Shown: positions 7,744 through 15,594 of the stretch, piece after piece
How the letters are laid out: the number at the start of each line of letters is the position of its first letter
Position numbering within the stretch: the stretch's first letter is position 1
Source: an uncultured Rhodospirillales bacterium
GTDB taxonomy: Bacteria; Pseudomonadota; Alphaproteobacteria; Acetobacterales; Acetobacteraceae
Assembly: GCA_903893975.1 (NCBI GenBank)
Contig: CAITOL010000012.1
Location: 1 to 38,339, forward strand
Direction of reading: 5' to 3'
Length of the DNA: 38,339 nucleotides
The notes under the pieces: model-generated
The model's input: only the letters and a program-made list of their open reading frames with translations
Told to the model about the DNA's origin: nothing
Databases searched by the model: none
Made by a program: the position numbers and the translations under genes

Positions 7744-9099
7744 ATGGACGAGGTTTTGGGCAGCCTGCCGATTGTGGTGATCGCCGGCCGGCCGAATGTC
7801 GGCAAATCCACCTTATTCAACCGCCTGGTGGGCCGGCGCACGGCGATTGTGGCCGATACGCCGGGCGTGACGCGCGACCGCAAGGAAGCCGAGGCGATGC
7901 TGCGCGGCCGGTTGGTCAAGCTGGTGGATACCGCCGGGCTGGAGGAAAGCGCGCCGGAGACGTTGTATGGCCGGATGCGGGCATCGTCGGAATCCGCTGT
8001 CTCCTCGGCGGATCTGGTGTTGTTCGCGGTTGATGGCCGGTCTGGCATTACCCCGGCCGATCATCATTTTGCCGATTGGTTGCGCCGCCAGGGCAAGCCC
8101 ATTCTGGTGGTGGTGAACAAGGCCGAAGGCCGATCCGGCACCCAGGTGGCGCTGGAGGCATTTGAGCTCGGCCTGGGCGAACCGATCGCGGTTTCGGCTG
8201 AGCACGGCGAGGGGATTGCCCAGCTAATGGCGGAAATCGCCGACCGGGTGCCGCCTGAGGCGGAGATGGCGGAGAAGATCACGCCGCTGAAGCTCGCCAT
8301 TGTCGGCCGGCCGAATGCGGGAAAATCCACCTTGCTCAACCGGATGTTGGGTGAGGAGCGGATGATTACCGGGCCGGAGCCGGGGCTGACGCGCGATGCG
8401 GTGGCGGTGCGGTTGACGGCGCCGGACGGGCAGATTGTCGAAGTGGTGGACACCGCCGGGCTGCGCAAGCGGGCGCGCATCGAGGAGGATCTGGAGAAGC
8501 TGTCGGTCGGGTCAACGCTGAATGCGTTGAAGATGGCTGAGGTGGTGGTGCTGGCGGTGGATGCCACCGAGGGGCTGCACGAGCAGGATCTGCAGATTGC
8601 CCGGCTGGTTGAACGCGAGGGCCGGGCCTGCGTGCTGGCGCTGACTAAATGGGACGCGGTGGTGGACCGCAATGCGGCGCGCACGCGGATTTCGGATCGA
8701 CTGGAAACCAGCCTGGCGCAGATGAAGGGCATTCCGGTGGTGCCGCTGTCCGGGCTGACCGGCGCGGGGATTGATAAATTGCTGCCGACCGTGCGCGCGG
8801 CGCACGAGGTGTGGAACATGCGGGTGTCCACCGGGGCGTTGAACCGGTGGTTTGAAGATGCGCTGGAGAAGCATCAGGCGCCGTTGGTGGGCGGGCGCCG
8901 GTTGAAACTGCGCTATATCACCCAGGCCAAGGCCCGGCCGCCGACCTTCGTGATATTCGGCACCCGGGCGGAGCAGACGCCGGAAGATTATCGTCGCTAT
9001 TTGGTGAATTCGCTGCGGGTGAAATTCGAGTTGCCCGGCACGCCGGTGCGCTTGCAGTTCCGTGGCTCGGACAATCCATTCGACAAATCCGAGCGGTGA
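7744..9099 (+). CDS. der: Ribosome-biogenesis GTPase Der (EngA)
   Basis: The 451-residue protein has two tandem TRAFAC GTPase domains and a C-terminal KH-like domain. The first P-loop is GRPNVGKS (15-22), with DTAGL and NKAE as G3 and G4. The second P-loop is GRPNAGKS near residue 187, with DTAGL and TKWD. The KH-like part ends with LRYITQAKARPPTFVIF and the typical SLRVKFELPGTPVRLQFR. Der is essential for 50S subunit maturation. Its ATG follows the bamB TAG with no gap, so translation is coupled. Confidence 0.98.
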   Translation: MDEVLGSLPIVVIAGRPNVGKSTLFNRLVGRRTAIVADTPGVTRDRKEAEAMLRGRLVKLVDTAGLEESAPETLYGRMRASSESAVSSADLVLFAVDGRSGITPADHHFADWLRRQGKPILVVVNKAEGRSGTQVALEAFELGLGEPIAVSAEHGEGIAQLMAEIADRVPPEAEMAEKITPLKLAIVGRPNAGKSTLLNRMLGEERMITGPEPGLTRDAVAVRLTAPDGQIVEVVDTAGLRKRARIEEDLEKLSVGSTLNALKMAEVVVLAVDATEGLHEQDLQIARLVEREGRACVLALTKWDAVVDRNAARTRISDRLETSLAQMKGIPVVPLSGLTGAGIDKLLPTVRAAHEVWNMRVSTGALNRWFEDALEKHQAPLVGGRRLKLRYITQAKARPPTFVIFGTRAEQTPEDYRRYLVNSLRVKFELPGTPVRLQFRGSDNPFDKSER

Positions 9100-9122
9100 T
9101 TTTGCAGAAAGGCACCCGCGCG

Positions 9123-10970
9123 ATGCATTGCCCCCGGTTTGTTATCGCGCTGGTGTTGCTGTTGCCGCTGTCGGCCCGTGCCGCCGAGCCGGCGTTGCAT
9201 GCGCGCATCGACAGCAATGTGGCGCATTACGTGGTCAATCGCGACCAGACCTATACGTTGACGGAATCCATGGACGCGACCTTGCTGTCGCGCCGGGCGT
9301 TGCAGGCGTTGGACCGCGCGGTGTTCACCTTCTACCCGGACAAGCAGACGCTGGAATTGGTGGAAGCGTGGGTGACGCAGCCGGATGGCAGCCGGGTGAC
9401 GGTGCCGCCGGGCAGTATTTTTACCCGCCCGACGGCTGCGGCGCAGAGCGCGCCGGGGTTTACTAACAGCCAGACCACCACCGTGCTGTTCCCGCAGTTG
9501 CAGCCGGGCAGCCGCACCCATGCGGTGTGGAAGCTGACGCAGACCATGCCGACCATGTTCGGCTTTGATGCGCGCAATATTAATACGTTCGACTGGGATA
9601 CCGGGGTGGATGAAACCCGCATCGACCTGCCGGCCGACCTGCCGTTGGTGTGGAAGGCGCGCGGCGGCTTTGCGGTAACGGATGAGACGGCGCAGGGCAC
9701 CCGTCATATCGTGGCGCAAATCCGCGATACCAAGGGGCGGGAGACCGAGCCGGGTATGGTCAGCGCCTGGGATTTCCTGCCGCTGTTCGAGGCGACGACG
9801 CTGACGAGCTTTGAGCAGATCGGCGCGATTGTGTATCGCGATGCGGCAGGGCGGGCGGCGGTGACCCCGGCCATTCAAGCCTTGGCCGACCGGATTGCCG
9901 GGCCGCGCACTGGGCTGGAGGCCGCGCGGGCGCTATATGAATGGGTGACCAGCAATATCCGCTACGTCGCGGTCTATCTTAGCACCGAGGATGGCTGGGT
10001 GCCGCATGCGGCGGGCGAGGTGTTGAAAGCCGGGTATGGCGACTGCAAGGATTACGTGGTGCTGATGCAGGCGCTGCTGGCGGCGAAGGGGATTGAGGGG
10101 CAGTTGGCGGCGTTGGATTGGGGCACGCGCTATCAGGACCCGATTTTATGGGCGCCGGATTTCGCCAATCACGCGATTTTGTATCTGCCGGCGTTTGATC
10201 GCTACCTGAACCCGACCGATCGGTATGCCGGGTTTGAGGCGTTGAGCGATGGGTTGGGCGGCAAGCTGGTGGTGCTGGCGACGCCCGAGGGCCGGGTGGC
10301 GCGCACCCCGGCGGCCCGGCCGGCCACCAACCGCTACGCGATGCAGGCGGCGGTGACGCTGGACCGCGACGGGCGTTTCAGCGGCACGGCGCAGTATTCG
10401 CTGACGCCAAATATGGAGATCGGCATTCGCGCCGCGCTGGCGCGCAGTACGTCCACCACGAATTTTGCCGATGCGATGCTGCGCAGCACGATGGAAGGGG
10501 GCTTTGGCAACCTTGCGGCGTCTAACCCGTTGGATCTGGCGCAGCCGCTGATGCTGTCGGCGCAGTGGCAGAGCCCGCATGCGGTCAATCCCTCCGGCGC
10601 CTCGATTTTTCTGCGGGTACCGGCGGGGCTGGATATGTTTCCGCCCGGCGAGGTTCGGGGGTTGCTGCGGCCATCGGGCAAGCGGAACTTCCCCATGCGC
10701 ACCACGCCGCGGGATCTGGGCTGGGTGACGGTGATGACGGTGCCGGACGGGATGGCGATCCGCCAGTTGCCGGATGATGTGACGTTGGAAAACGCCGCTG
10801 GGCGCTACACTGCGCGCTACCGGGCCGAGGGCACGGTGGTCACGGCCGAGCGCAATCTGGTGATCACCCGCGAGGTGACGCAGCCCGCCGATTACCCGGA
10901 ATTGGAAGCGCTGCTATATGCCACGGCGGTGGATGTCCGCGCGGTGATGGTGCTCAGCCCGACGAAGTAG
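9123..10970 (+). CDS. Secreted DUF3857 and transglutaminase-like protein
   Basis: The 615-residue protein has a cleavable signal peptide (MHCPRFVIALVLLLPLSARAAE). A DUF3857 beta-rich domain follows (about 30-240), then a transglutaminase-like domain with Cys in GYGDCKDYVVLMQALL, His in NHAILYLP and Asp in YLNPTDRYAG, so the Cys-His-Asp triad is complete. The C-terminal part is beta-rich. Bacterial DUF3857 proteins are periplasmic or outer-membrane and mostly uncharacterised. ATG 9123 has AAAGG upstream and gives a clean signal peptide; GTG 9096 overlapping the der stop is the alternative. Its last 17 bases overlap the convergent glycosyltransferase gene. Confidence 0.85.
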   Translation: MHCPRFVIALVLLLPLSARAAEPALHARIDSNVAHYVVNRDQTYTLTESMDATLLSRRALQALDRAVFTFYPDKQTLELVEAWVTQPDGSRVTVPPGSIFTRPTAAAQSAPGFTNSQTTTVLFPQLQPGSRTHAVWKLTQTMPTMFGFDARNINTFDWDTGVDETRIDLPADLPLVWKARGGFAVTDETAQGTRHIVAQIRDTKGRETEPGMVSAWDFLPLFEATTLTSFEQIGAIVYRDAAGRAAVTPAIQALADRIAGPRTGLEAARALYEWVTSNIRYVAVYLSTEDGWVPHAAGEVLKAGYGDCKDYVVLMQALLAAKGIEGQLAALDWGTRYQDPILWAPDFANHAILYLPAFDRYLNPTDRYAGFEALSDGLGGKLVVLATPEGRVARTPAARPATNRYAMQAAVTLDRDGRFSGTAQYSLTPNMEIGIRAALARSTSTTNFADAMLRSTMEGGFGNLAASNPLDLAQPLMLSAQWQSPHAVNPSGASIFLRVPAGLDMFPPGEVRGLLRPSGKRNFPMRTTPRDLGWVTVMTVPDGMAIRQLPDDVTLENAAGRYTARYRAEGTVVTAERNLVITREVTQPADYPELEALLYATAVDVRAVMVLSPTK

Positions 10971-12951
10971 CGGGGACGGCGATATGGGCCGGTGGCAGGC
11001 CGGCGCAATGGCGGTCCCACATGAGGTGGTAGGCCGCTTCCAGATGGTCTCGGAACCTTGGGGAATCGAACAGGGCGCAGGTGCTGCGGTTTGTTGTCAG
11101 GCGTTGCCGTATCGCCGTTAGCCGGGCCGGGTTTCGGGCCAGATCCAGGGCTTGGGCTTCGTAGGCGTCCAGGCTCGTCGTGACCAGATCGGCGATGCCG
11201 GCGGCTTGCAGCAGGCTTGCGCCGACCCGGCCGGCAAAGGTTCCGCCCAGGCAGGTCAGCACCGGCACGCCAGCCCACAGCGCATCTGACCCAGTGGCAT
11301 GGGCATTATAGGGCAGGGTGTCCAGAAATAGATCGGCCAAGGCGAGGCGTGCGAGATGCGCCGCCAACGGGGCGCGCGGCGCGAAGATCAGGCGCGAGGG
11401 GTCAATGCCGTGCTGACGTGCGGATTGCAGCAGGTTGCGGGTTGTCTCCGGCGTATCATCGACCAGCCACAGCACACTGCCCGGCACGGCTGCGAGCAGG
11501 CGCATCCAGATGGCGAAGATCGCCGGTTGAATTTTGAATGTGTGGTTCATGCACACATACACGAAGCCGGTTGCGGGCAGCCCCTGGCTGGCGCGGTCGA
11601 GCGGGGCGCCGATGGCGCGCTTGCGGTCGTTGACCTGGTAGGTATCGGGCATCCAGATCACTTTTTCAGTGAAATAGCCGAAATGCTCGGCGGGGATGGT
11701 GGTGCGATCGGCCAGGATATAATCCATCCAATGCGCGCCGAGGCTGCCGGGATAGCCGATATAGGACATTTGCACCGGTGCGGGCCGCCGCGCCAAGGCG
11801 CCCGGACGCGCGCCGACGGTGTAGCCCATCATGTCGATCAGGATATCGATCCCGGCGGCGGCGATGGTGTCGGCTATGTCCGCATCGCTGCGGCCCGCGA
11901 CTTCGATGAAATCGTCGAAGCCTGCGCGCAGGCGTTGATGCAGCGCGGATGGCTCGGCGGGGTTTAGGGCGATTGCGGTGACTTGAAACTGATCCCGTCG
12001 GTGCAGTTCGAACAACTCGGCGGTGACATAGGCGACGGCGTGTTCACGGAAATCGTTCGAGACATAGCCGAGGCGGATCGGCCCGGTATGGCGCGGACGC
12101 AGCACCGCCGGGCGAGGTGCTGCCCAGCGCGCGCCGGCGGCACGGGCCCAGGCGGCGTGGGTGGCGGCATCGGCCTGCGGGGCGGCAAGCGACACGAACA
12201 TCTGGCCGAACACAGCATCTTTTTCGGGCGATAATGCCTGCCAGAGCGCATCCTGGTCGCGCCAGTCGCAGGCAAATTGCCGGGCGCTGAGCAGGTTGAT
12301 CGGGGTTTGAAAGCCGCGTTCGCCGGCGGCGAAGGCGGGGCCGAGGGTTGCTTCCACCTCGGCGAAACGTTCCAGGCTCAGCAGGGCTTTGCCGCGCAGG
12401 GCCAGGGCTTCCACATCGCCAGGGTATTGCGCCAGCACGGCATCGCATCCGGCAAGCGCTGCCTCGAAGGCGCCGAGGCCGCCTTGGGCCATGGCTTTGC
12501 CGATCAGGGCTGCGCGCGAGGCGGGGGCTATGGCCAGGGCTGCCTCGAAGTCCGCGAGCGCCTCGGCAGGGCGATCTTGCAGCAGGAGGGCGCGGGCCAG
12601 CCCCCGCAAGGCCGGTGCCGCGCGCGGGGTGACTGCGAGGGACTGGCGGAAATGGGTTTCGGCGGTGACGGCATCGCCGGCTTGGAGTTCCAGCAAGCCC
12701 AGATTGGCGTTCAGGTCGGCGCTTGTGGGGTCGATGGTGTAGGCGCGCTGTAGCCAAAGCCGGGCGTCATCCGGTTTGCCGTCCTGCAGCAACGCGGCTC
12801 CGTGCATATGGAGGGCGCCGAAATGCGCCGGTTCGGCGGCGAGCACGCGCTGGTAGAGCGCGCGGGCCTGGTCCCGTTGCCCGGTGCGATGCAAGGTCAG
12901 CGCTTCGTCGAACCAGCGCTGCACCGGGGCGATGAAACGCACGCCGCTCAT
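10954..12951 (-). CDS. TPR / SPINDLY-type O-linked GlcNAc transferase family protein
   Basis: The 665-residue protein has an N-terminal TPR array (about 10-230; repeats such as GQRDQARALYQRVLAAEPAH and GDAVTAETHFRQSL). A GT41 catalytic region follows: IRLGYVSNDFREHAVAY (its His matches the conserved catalytic-region His), YIGYPGSLGAHWMDYILAD, FKIQPAIFAIWMRLLAAVPG, and the UDP-sugar-binding GSDALWAGVPVLTCLGGTFAGR. Homologues transfer GlcNAc or fucose to Ser/Thr of proteins, and bacterial members often modify surface or flagellar proteins. Here its ATG overlaps the DUF1638 stop (ATGA) and it is the last gene of the corrinoid operon, which is unexpected. It could be a passenger or modify an operon partner. 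Confidence 0.9.
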   Translation of the reverse strand: MSGVRFIAPVQRWFDEALTLHRTGQRDQARALYQRVLAAEPAHFGALHMHGAALLQDGKPDDARLWLQRAYTIDPTSADLNANLGLLELQAGDAVTAETHFRQSLAVTPRAAPALRGLARALLLQDRPAEALADFEAALAIAPASRAALIGKAMAQGGLGAFEAALAGCDAVLAQYPGDVEALALRGKALLSLERFAEVEATLGPAFAAGERGFQTPINLLSARQFACDWRDQDALWQALSPEKDAVFGQMFVSLAAPQADAATHAAWARAAGARWAAPRPAVLRPRHTGPIRLGYVSNDFREHAVAYVTAELFELHRRDQFQVTAIALNPAEPSALHQRLRAGFDDFIEVAGRSDADIADTIAAAGIDILIDMMGYTVGARPGALARRPAPVQMSYIGYPGSLGAHWMDYILADRTTIPAEHFGYFTEKVIWMPDTYQVNDRKRAIGAPLDRASQGLPATGFVYVCMNHTFKIQPAIFAIWMRLLAAVPGSVLWLVDDTPETTRNLLQSARQHGIDPSRLIFAPRAPLAAHLARLALADLFLDTLPYNAHATGSDALWAGVPVLTCLGGTFAGRVGASLLQAAGIADLVTTSLDAYEAQALDLARNPARLTAIRQRLTTNRSTCALFDSPRFRDHLEAAYHLMWDRHCAGLPPAHIAVPATSSG

Positions 12952-13523
12952 AATGTTGCCAGTGCGGCGCGGAGGTCGCCGTAGCCGACCTGGCGGCGTT
13001 CGTAGCGTAGGCCGAGGGTTTGGGCGGCGCGGGTGGCGGCTTGGTCCAGCGCTGCGTCTTCGGTTTGGGCCAGATAGACCAGGGTTTCATATTGGCCAAA
13101 ATAGAGGTCGCGTAGCTCTGGGTGGCGGTCCAGGCCGAGGGGTTCGATGACCAGGGCCTGGAATTGCCGGGCGAGGAAATCGGTGAGGAAGAAGCTGCGC
13201 ATGTCCCGGTCGCCAGCGGCGAGGAAGGCAGCGGTGCCGCTGTAGAAGGCGTAGCAATGCGGGCCGGGCAGGCGCTGGACGCCCGCCTCGTGCAGCACAT
13301 GGTCCAGCGCGCCGCTGGTGCCGCAATCGGCGTAGGCGACGAAGATATGCGGATAGTCGGCGCGGGCGGCCTGGATCGCGGCGCGCACCGCCGGGGCGAT
13401 GCGCTCGGGCGTGTTGTGCAGGGTGGCCGGCAGGCAGTGCAGATCGATATGGGCGCAATCGGCGGTCAGCGCGCGGATTTCACGCGCCAGGGCGCCGCAG
13501 GCGATGATGAGGACGCGGGTCAA
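12948..13523 (-). CDS. DUF1638 protein
   Basis: The 191-residue protein matches DUF1638: an N-terminal RVLIIACGALAREI, then HNTPERIAPAVRAAI, YADCGTSGALDHVL, LPGPHCYAFYSG and FFLTDFLARQFQALV. Conserved Cys and His residues suggest a metal or cofactor site. The family is of undefined biochemistry but recurs beside corrinoid proteins and homocysteine methyltransferases; I recall genetic work tying it to divided methionine synthases in other alphaproteobacteria, not checked here. TTG 13523 is chosen because it overlaps the corrinoid-protein stop (TTGA) and gives the family N-terminus; a 26-residue Arg/Gly-rich upstream extension is not family-like. Confidence 0.88.
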   Translation of the reverse strand: MTRVLIIACGALAREIRALTADCAHIDLHCLPATLHNTPERIAPAVRAAIQAARADYPHIFVAYADCGTSGALDHVLHEAGVQRLPGPHCYAFYSGTAAFLAAGDRDMRSFFLTDFLARQFQALVIEPLGLDRHPELRDLYFGQYETLVYLAQTEDAALDQAATRAAQTLGLRYERRQVGYGDLRAALATL

Positions 13524-14221
13524 TCGGCCGCGTCGCGGCGGTTGGCGCGGCGCTGCATGAAGGCTTTGGCGGTTTCCACCGCCACCGCCGCATCGCGGCA
13601 ATAGGCGTCTGCCCCGACGGAGGCGGCAAATTCCTCGTTCAACGGCGCGCCGCCGACCAGCACCACGATCTGCTCGCGGATGCCTTTGCTGGCCAGCGCG
13701 TCGATCACCACTTTCATGTAGGGCATGGTGGTGGTGAGCAGGGCGGACATGCCGAGAATATCCGGCTGATGTTCGTCGATGGCGGCGAGGTAGCGGTCCA
13801 CATCGGTGTTGACGCCGAGGTCCACCACCTCGAACCCCGCGCCTTCCATCATCATGGCGACCAGGTTTTTGCCGATGTCGTGAATGTCGCCCTTGACCGT
13901 GCCGATGACCATTTTGCCGGTTTTGGGCGCGCCGGTTTCGGCCAGCAATGGCTTGAGGATGGCCATGCCCGCTTTCATCGCGTTGGCGGAGAGCAGGACT
14001 TCGGGCACGAAGAGAATGCCGTCGCGGAAGTCGACGCCGACGATGCGCATGCCTTCGACCAGGGCTTCGGTCAGCACGCGATACGGGGTCCAGCCACGAT
14101 CGAGCAGGATGCGGACGCCGATTTCGATTTCGTCCTTCAGCCCATCGTACAAATCATCGTGCATCTGGCCGACCAGATCGTCGTCGGGCAAAGCGGAGAG
14201 GTCGAGGTCGTCGTCGGCCAT
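13520..14221 (-). CDS. Corrinoid (B12-binding) protein, methionine-synthase type
   Basis: The 233-residue protein has an acidic N-terminus, a helical cap domain (about 20-95) and a cobalamin-binding Rossmann domain with the base-off signature GDIHDIGKN (H114 the lower axial ligand). GMSALLTTTMPYMKVVIDAL and VVLVGGAPLNEEFAASVGAD complete the domain. It matches the cap and B12 modules of MetH and the corrinoid proteins of methyltransferase systems. ATG 14221 has AAGGAG nine bases upstream; that site lies inside the end of the homocysteine methyltransferase gene. Its stop overlaps the DUF1638 start. The expected role is to shuttle methyl groups to homocysteine. Confidence 0.95.
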   Translation of the reverse strand: MADDDLDLSALPDDDLVGQMHDDLYDGLKDEIEIGVRILLDRGWTPYRVLTEALVEGMRIVGVDFRDGILFVPEVLLSANAMKAGMAILKPLLAETGAPKTGKMVIGTVKGDIHDIGKNLVAMMMEGAGFEVVDLGVNTDVDRYLAAIDEHQPDILGMSALLTTTMPYMKVVIDALASKGIREQIVVLVGGAPLNEEFAASVGADAYCRDAAVAVETAKAFMQRRANRRDAAD

Positions 14222-14225
14222 CGGG

Positions 14226-15221
14226 TCAGGCTCCTTCACGGCGGCGGTTGCGGCGCGGGGCGGCCCCATCTTTGGCCGGGGGGGCCGCGAGGGCGCCGAG
14301 GCGGGCGACCAGGGTGGCGGTATCGGGCCGGGCGCCGCGTTGGTGGGTGTGCAGCGCCCGGCGCATTGCCAGCAGATGCGCTGGCGAGGTGCCGCAGCAG
14401 CCGCCGATGATGCGGGCGCCGCTGTCGCAGGCGAGGCGGGCGTAATCGGCCATCAGGTCAAGCGTGCCGGAATAGTCGATGCTGCCGCCGCGCACCTGGG
14501 GAATGCCGCAATTGGCTTTGGCGATGACGACCGTATCCGGCACGGTGGCGGTGATGCCGAGGACGGAGACCAGCAGGTCTGACGCGCCGACGCCGCAATT
14601 GCAGCCGATGCCGTGCGGGGCGGGGACGAAGCCGGTGGTGGCGCGGGCCATGGCGTCCGGGGTGATACCCATCATGGTGCGGCCGGCGGTGTCGAAGCTG
14701 GCGGTGACGGTGTAGGGCAGCCCAACCTTGGTGGCGGCGAGGGCGGCGGCGCGCATTTCCTCCACCGCCGACATGGTTTCAATCCACAGCACATCGACGC
14801 CGCCGGCCTTCAGCCCCTCCATCTGCTCGACGAAGACCTCCACCGCCTCGGCTTCCGTCAGGCTGCCGAGCGGGGCAAATAAGTCGCCGGTGGGGCCGAC
14901 CGAGCCTGCGACCACGACAGGGCGGTCCGCGGCATCGGCCACCGTGCGGGCGTGCTGGCCGGCGAGGCGGTTGAGCGTGCCAACGCGGGTATGGGCGTTG
15001 TGCAGCATCAGCCGGCGGGAGGTGCCGCCGAAGGAGTTGGTGAGGATGATATCCGCCCCGGCATCGACGAAATCCTGATGCAACCGGCGGATGCGGTCCG
15101 GGTGCTGTTCGTTCCAAAGCTCCGGCGCCTCACCCGAGGTGAGGCCCATGGCGAATAAATTGGTGCCGGTGGCGCCATCGGCCAGCAGCCAGTCGCGGGA
15201 CTGTAAAAGTTTGGTGAGCAT
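14226..15221 (-). CDS. Homocysteine S-methyltransferase domain protein (betaine-homocysteine methyltransferase-like)
   Basis: The 331-residue protein is a single Hcy-binding TIM barrel. It starts LLADGATGTNLF, has the ILTNSFGG strand, and carries the zinc ligands: Cys in GIGCNCGVGAS (about residue 207) and the Cys pair in GGCCGTSPAHL (about 273). These bind Zn and activate homocysteine thiolate. The same domain occurs in MetH, BHMT and MmuM; adjacency to a corrinoid protein and a RamA-like activator favours service as the homocysteine half of a divided MetH. No pterin-binding domain is present. It is the first gene of the leftward operon, 70 bases from the divergent PF13769 gene. An Arg-rich C-terminal tail is unusual but short. 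Confidence 0.9.
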   Translation of the reverse strand: MLTKLLQSRDWLLADGATGTNLFAMGLTSGEAPELWNEQHPDRIRRLHQDFVDAGADIILTNSFGGTSRRLMLHNAHTRVGTLNRLAGQHARTVADAADRPVVVAGSVGPTGDLFAPLGSLTEAEAVEVFVEQMEGLKAGGVDVLWIETMSAVEEMRAAALAATKVGLPYTVTASFDTAGRTMMGITPDAMARATTGFVPAPHGIGCNCGVGASDLLVSVLGITATVPDTVVIAKANCGIPQVRGGSIDYSGTLDLMADYARLACDSGARIIGGCCGTSPAHLLAMRRALHTHQRGARPDTATLVARLGALAAPPAKDGAAPRRNRRREGA

Positions 15222-15291
15222 TCCGGGCCTGCCATTGCGGCTGAGAGGCTGTTCCTGTCACAAGTTGCGCACATGGTCCAGCGAGGCGGCA
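15222..15291. promoter_or_regulatory. Bidirectional intergenic region of the corrinoid/methionine locus
   Basis: These 70 bases separate two divergent operons of the same apparent pathway and must hold both promoters. No strong -35/-10 pair stands out, and it is too short for a known cobalamin riboswitch. I see no SAM-II-like pseudoknot. Confidence 0.5.
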
Positions 15292-15594
15292 ATGGCGCAA
15301 CTGATCACGGTCTACTGGCGCGACATCCCGGCGCAGATTTTGGTGCGCGAGGGGCGCAAGGCGGCGCGGCGGGAATTGCCGGAGCGGTTCATTCAGGCGA
15401 TTGACCGGGCGGCGATGCGGGTGGGGGCGAAGGAGTCCGAAGCCTATCTGGCGCAATGGCGGCGCGGAGCGCCGGAGCCGTGCGGTGATGATCTGGAGGC
15501 GGTGGCGGATGCGGCCTATGCCGATATGCTGGCGACCTATGACGCGGCGGCGCTGGAGGTGCTGGTGCTGAATGGTGGGCACGCGCCGGCATGA
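15292..15594 (+). CDS. Small PF13769-type (so-called virulence factor) protein
   Basis: The 100-residue product starts MAQLITVYWRDIPAQILV and continues through GRKAARRELPERFIQAIDRA. This pattern belongs to the family named virulence factor only by annotation history; its biochemistry is unknown. In alphaproteobacteria it accompanies RamA-like and corrinoid methyltransferase genes, as here. ATG 15292 is chosen because GAGG precedes it and the homology starts there. The stop overlaps the start of the activator gene (ATGA), so the two are translationally coupled. An accessory role in reductive activation of the corrinoid protein is inference. Confidence 0.82.
   Translation: MAQLITVYWRDIPAQILVREGRKAARRELPERFIQAIDRAAMRVGAKESEAYLAQWRRGAPEPCGDDLEAVADAAYADMLATYDAAALEVLVLNGGHAPA

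Noticed and set aside
15222-15291. Possible SAM or cobalamin riboswitch upstream of the methionine/corrinoid genes
   Set aside because: Only 70 bases serve two divergent genes, and I see neither a B12-box nor a SAM-II-like pseudoknot.
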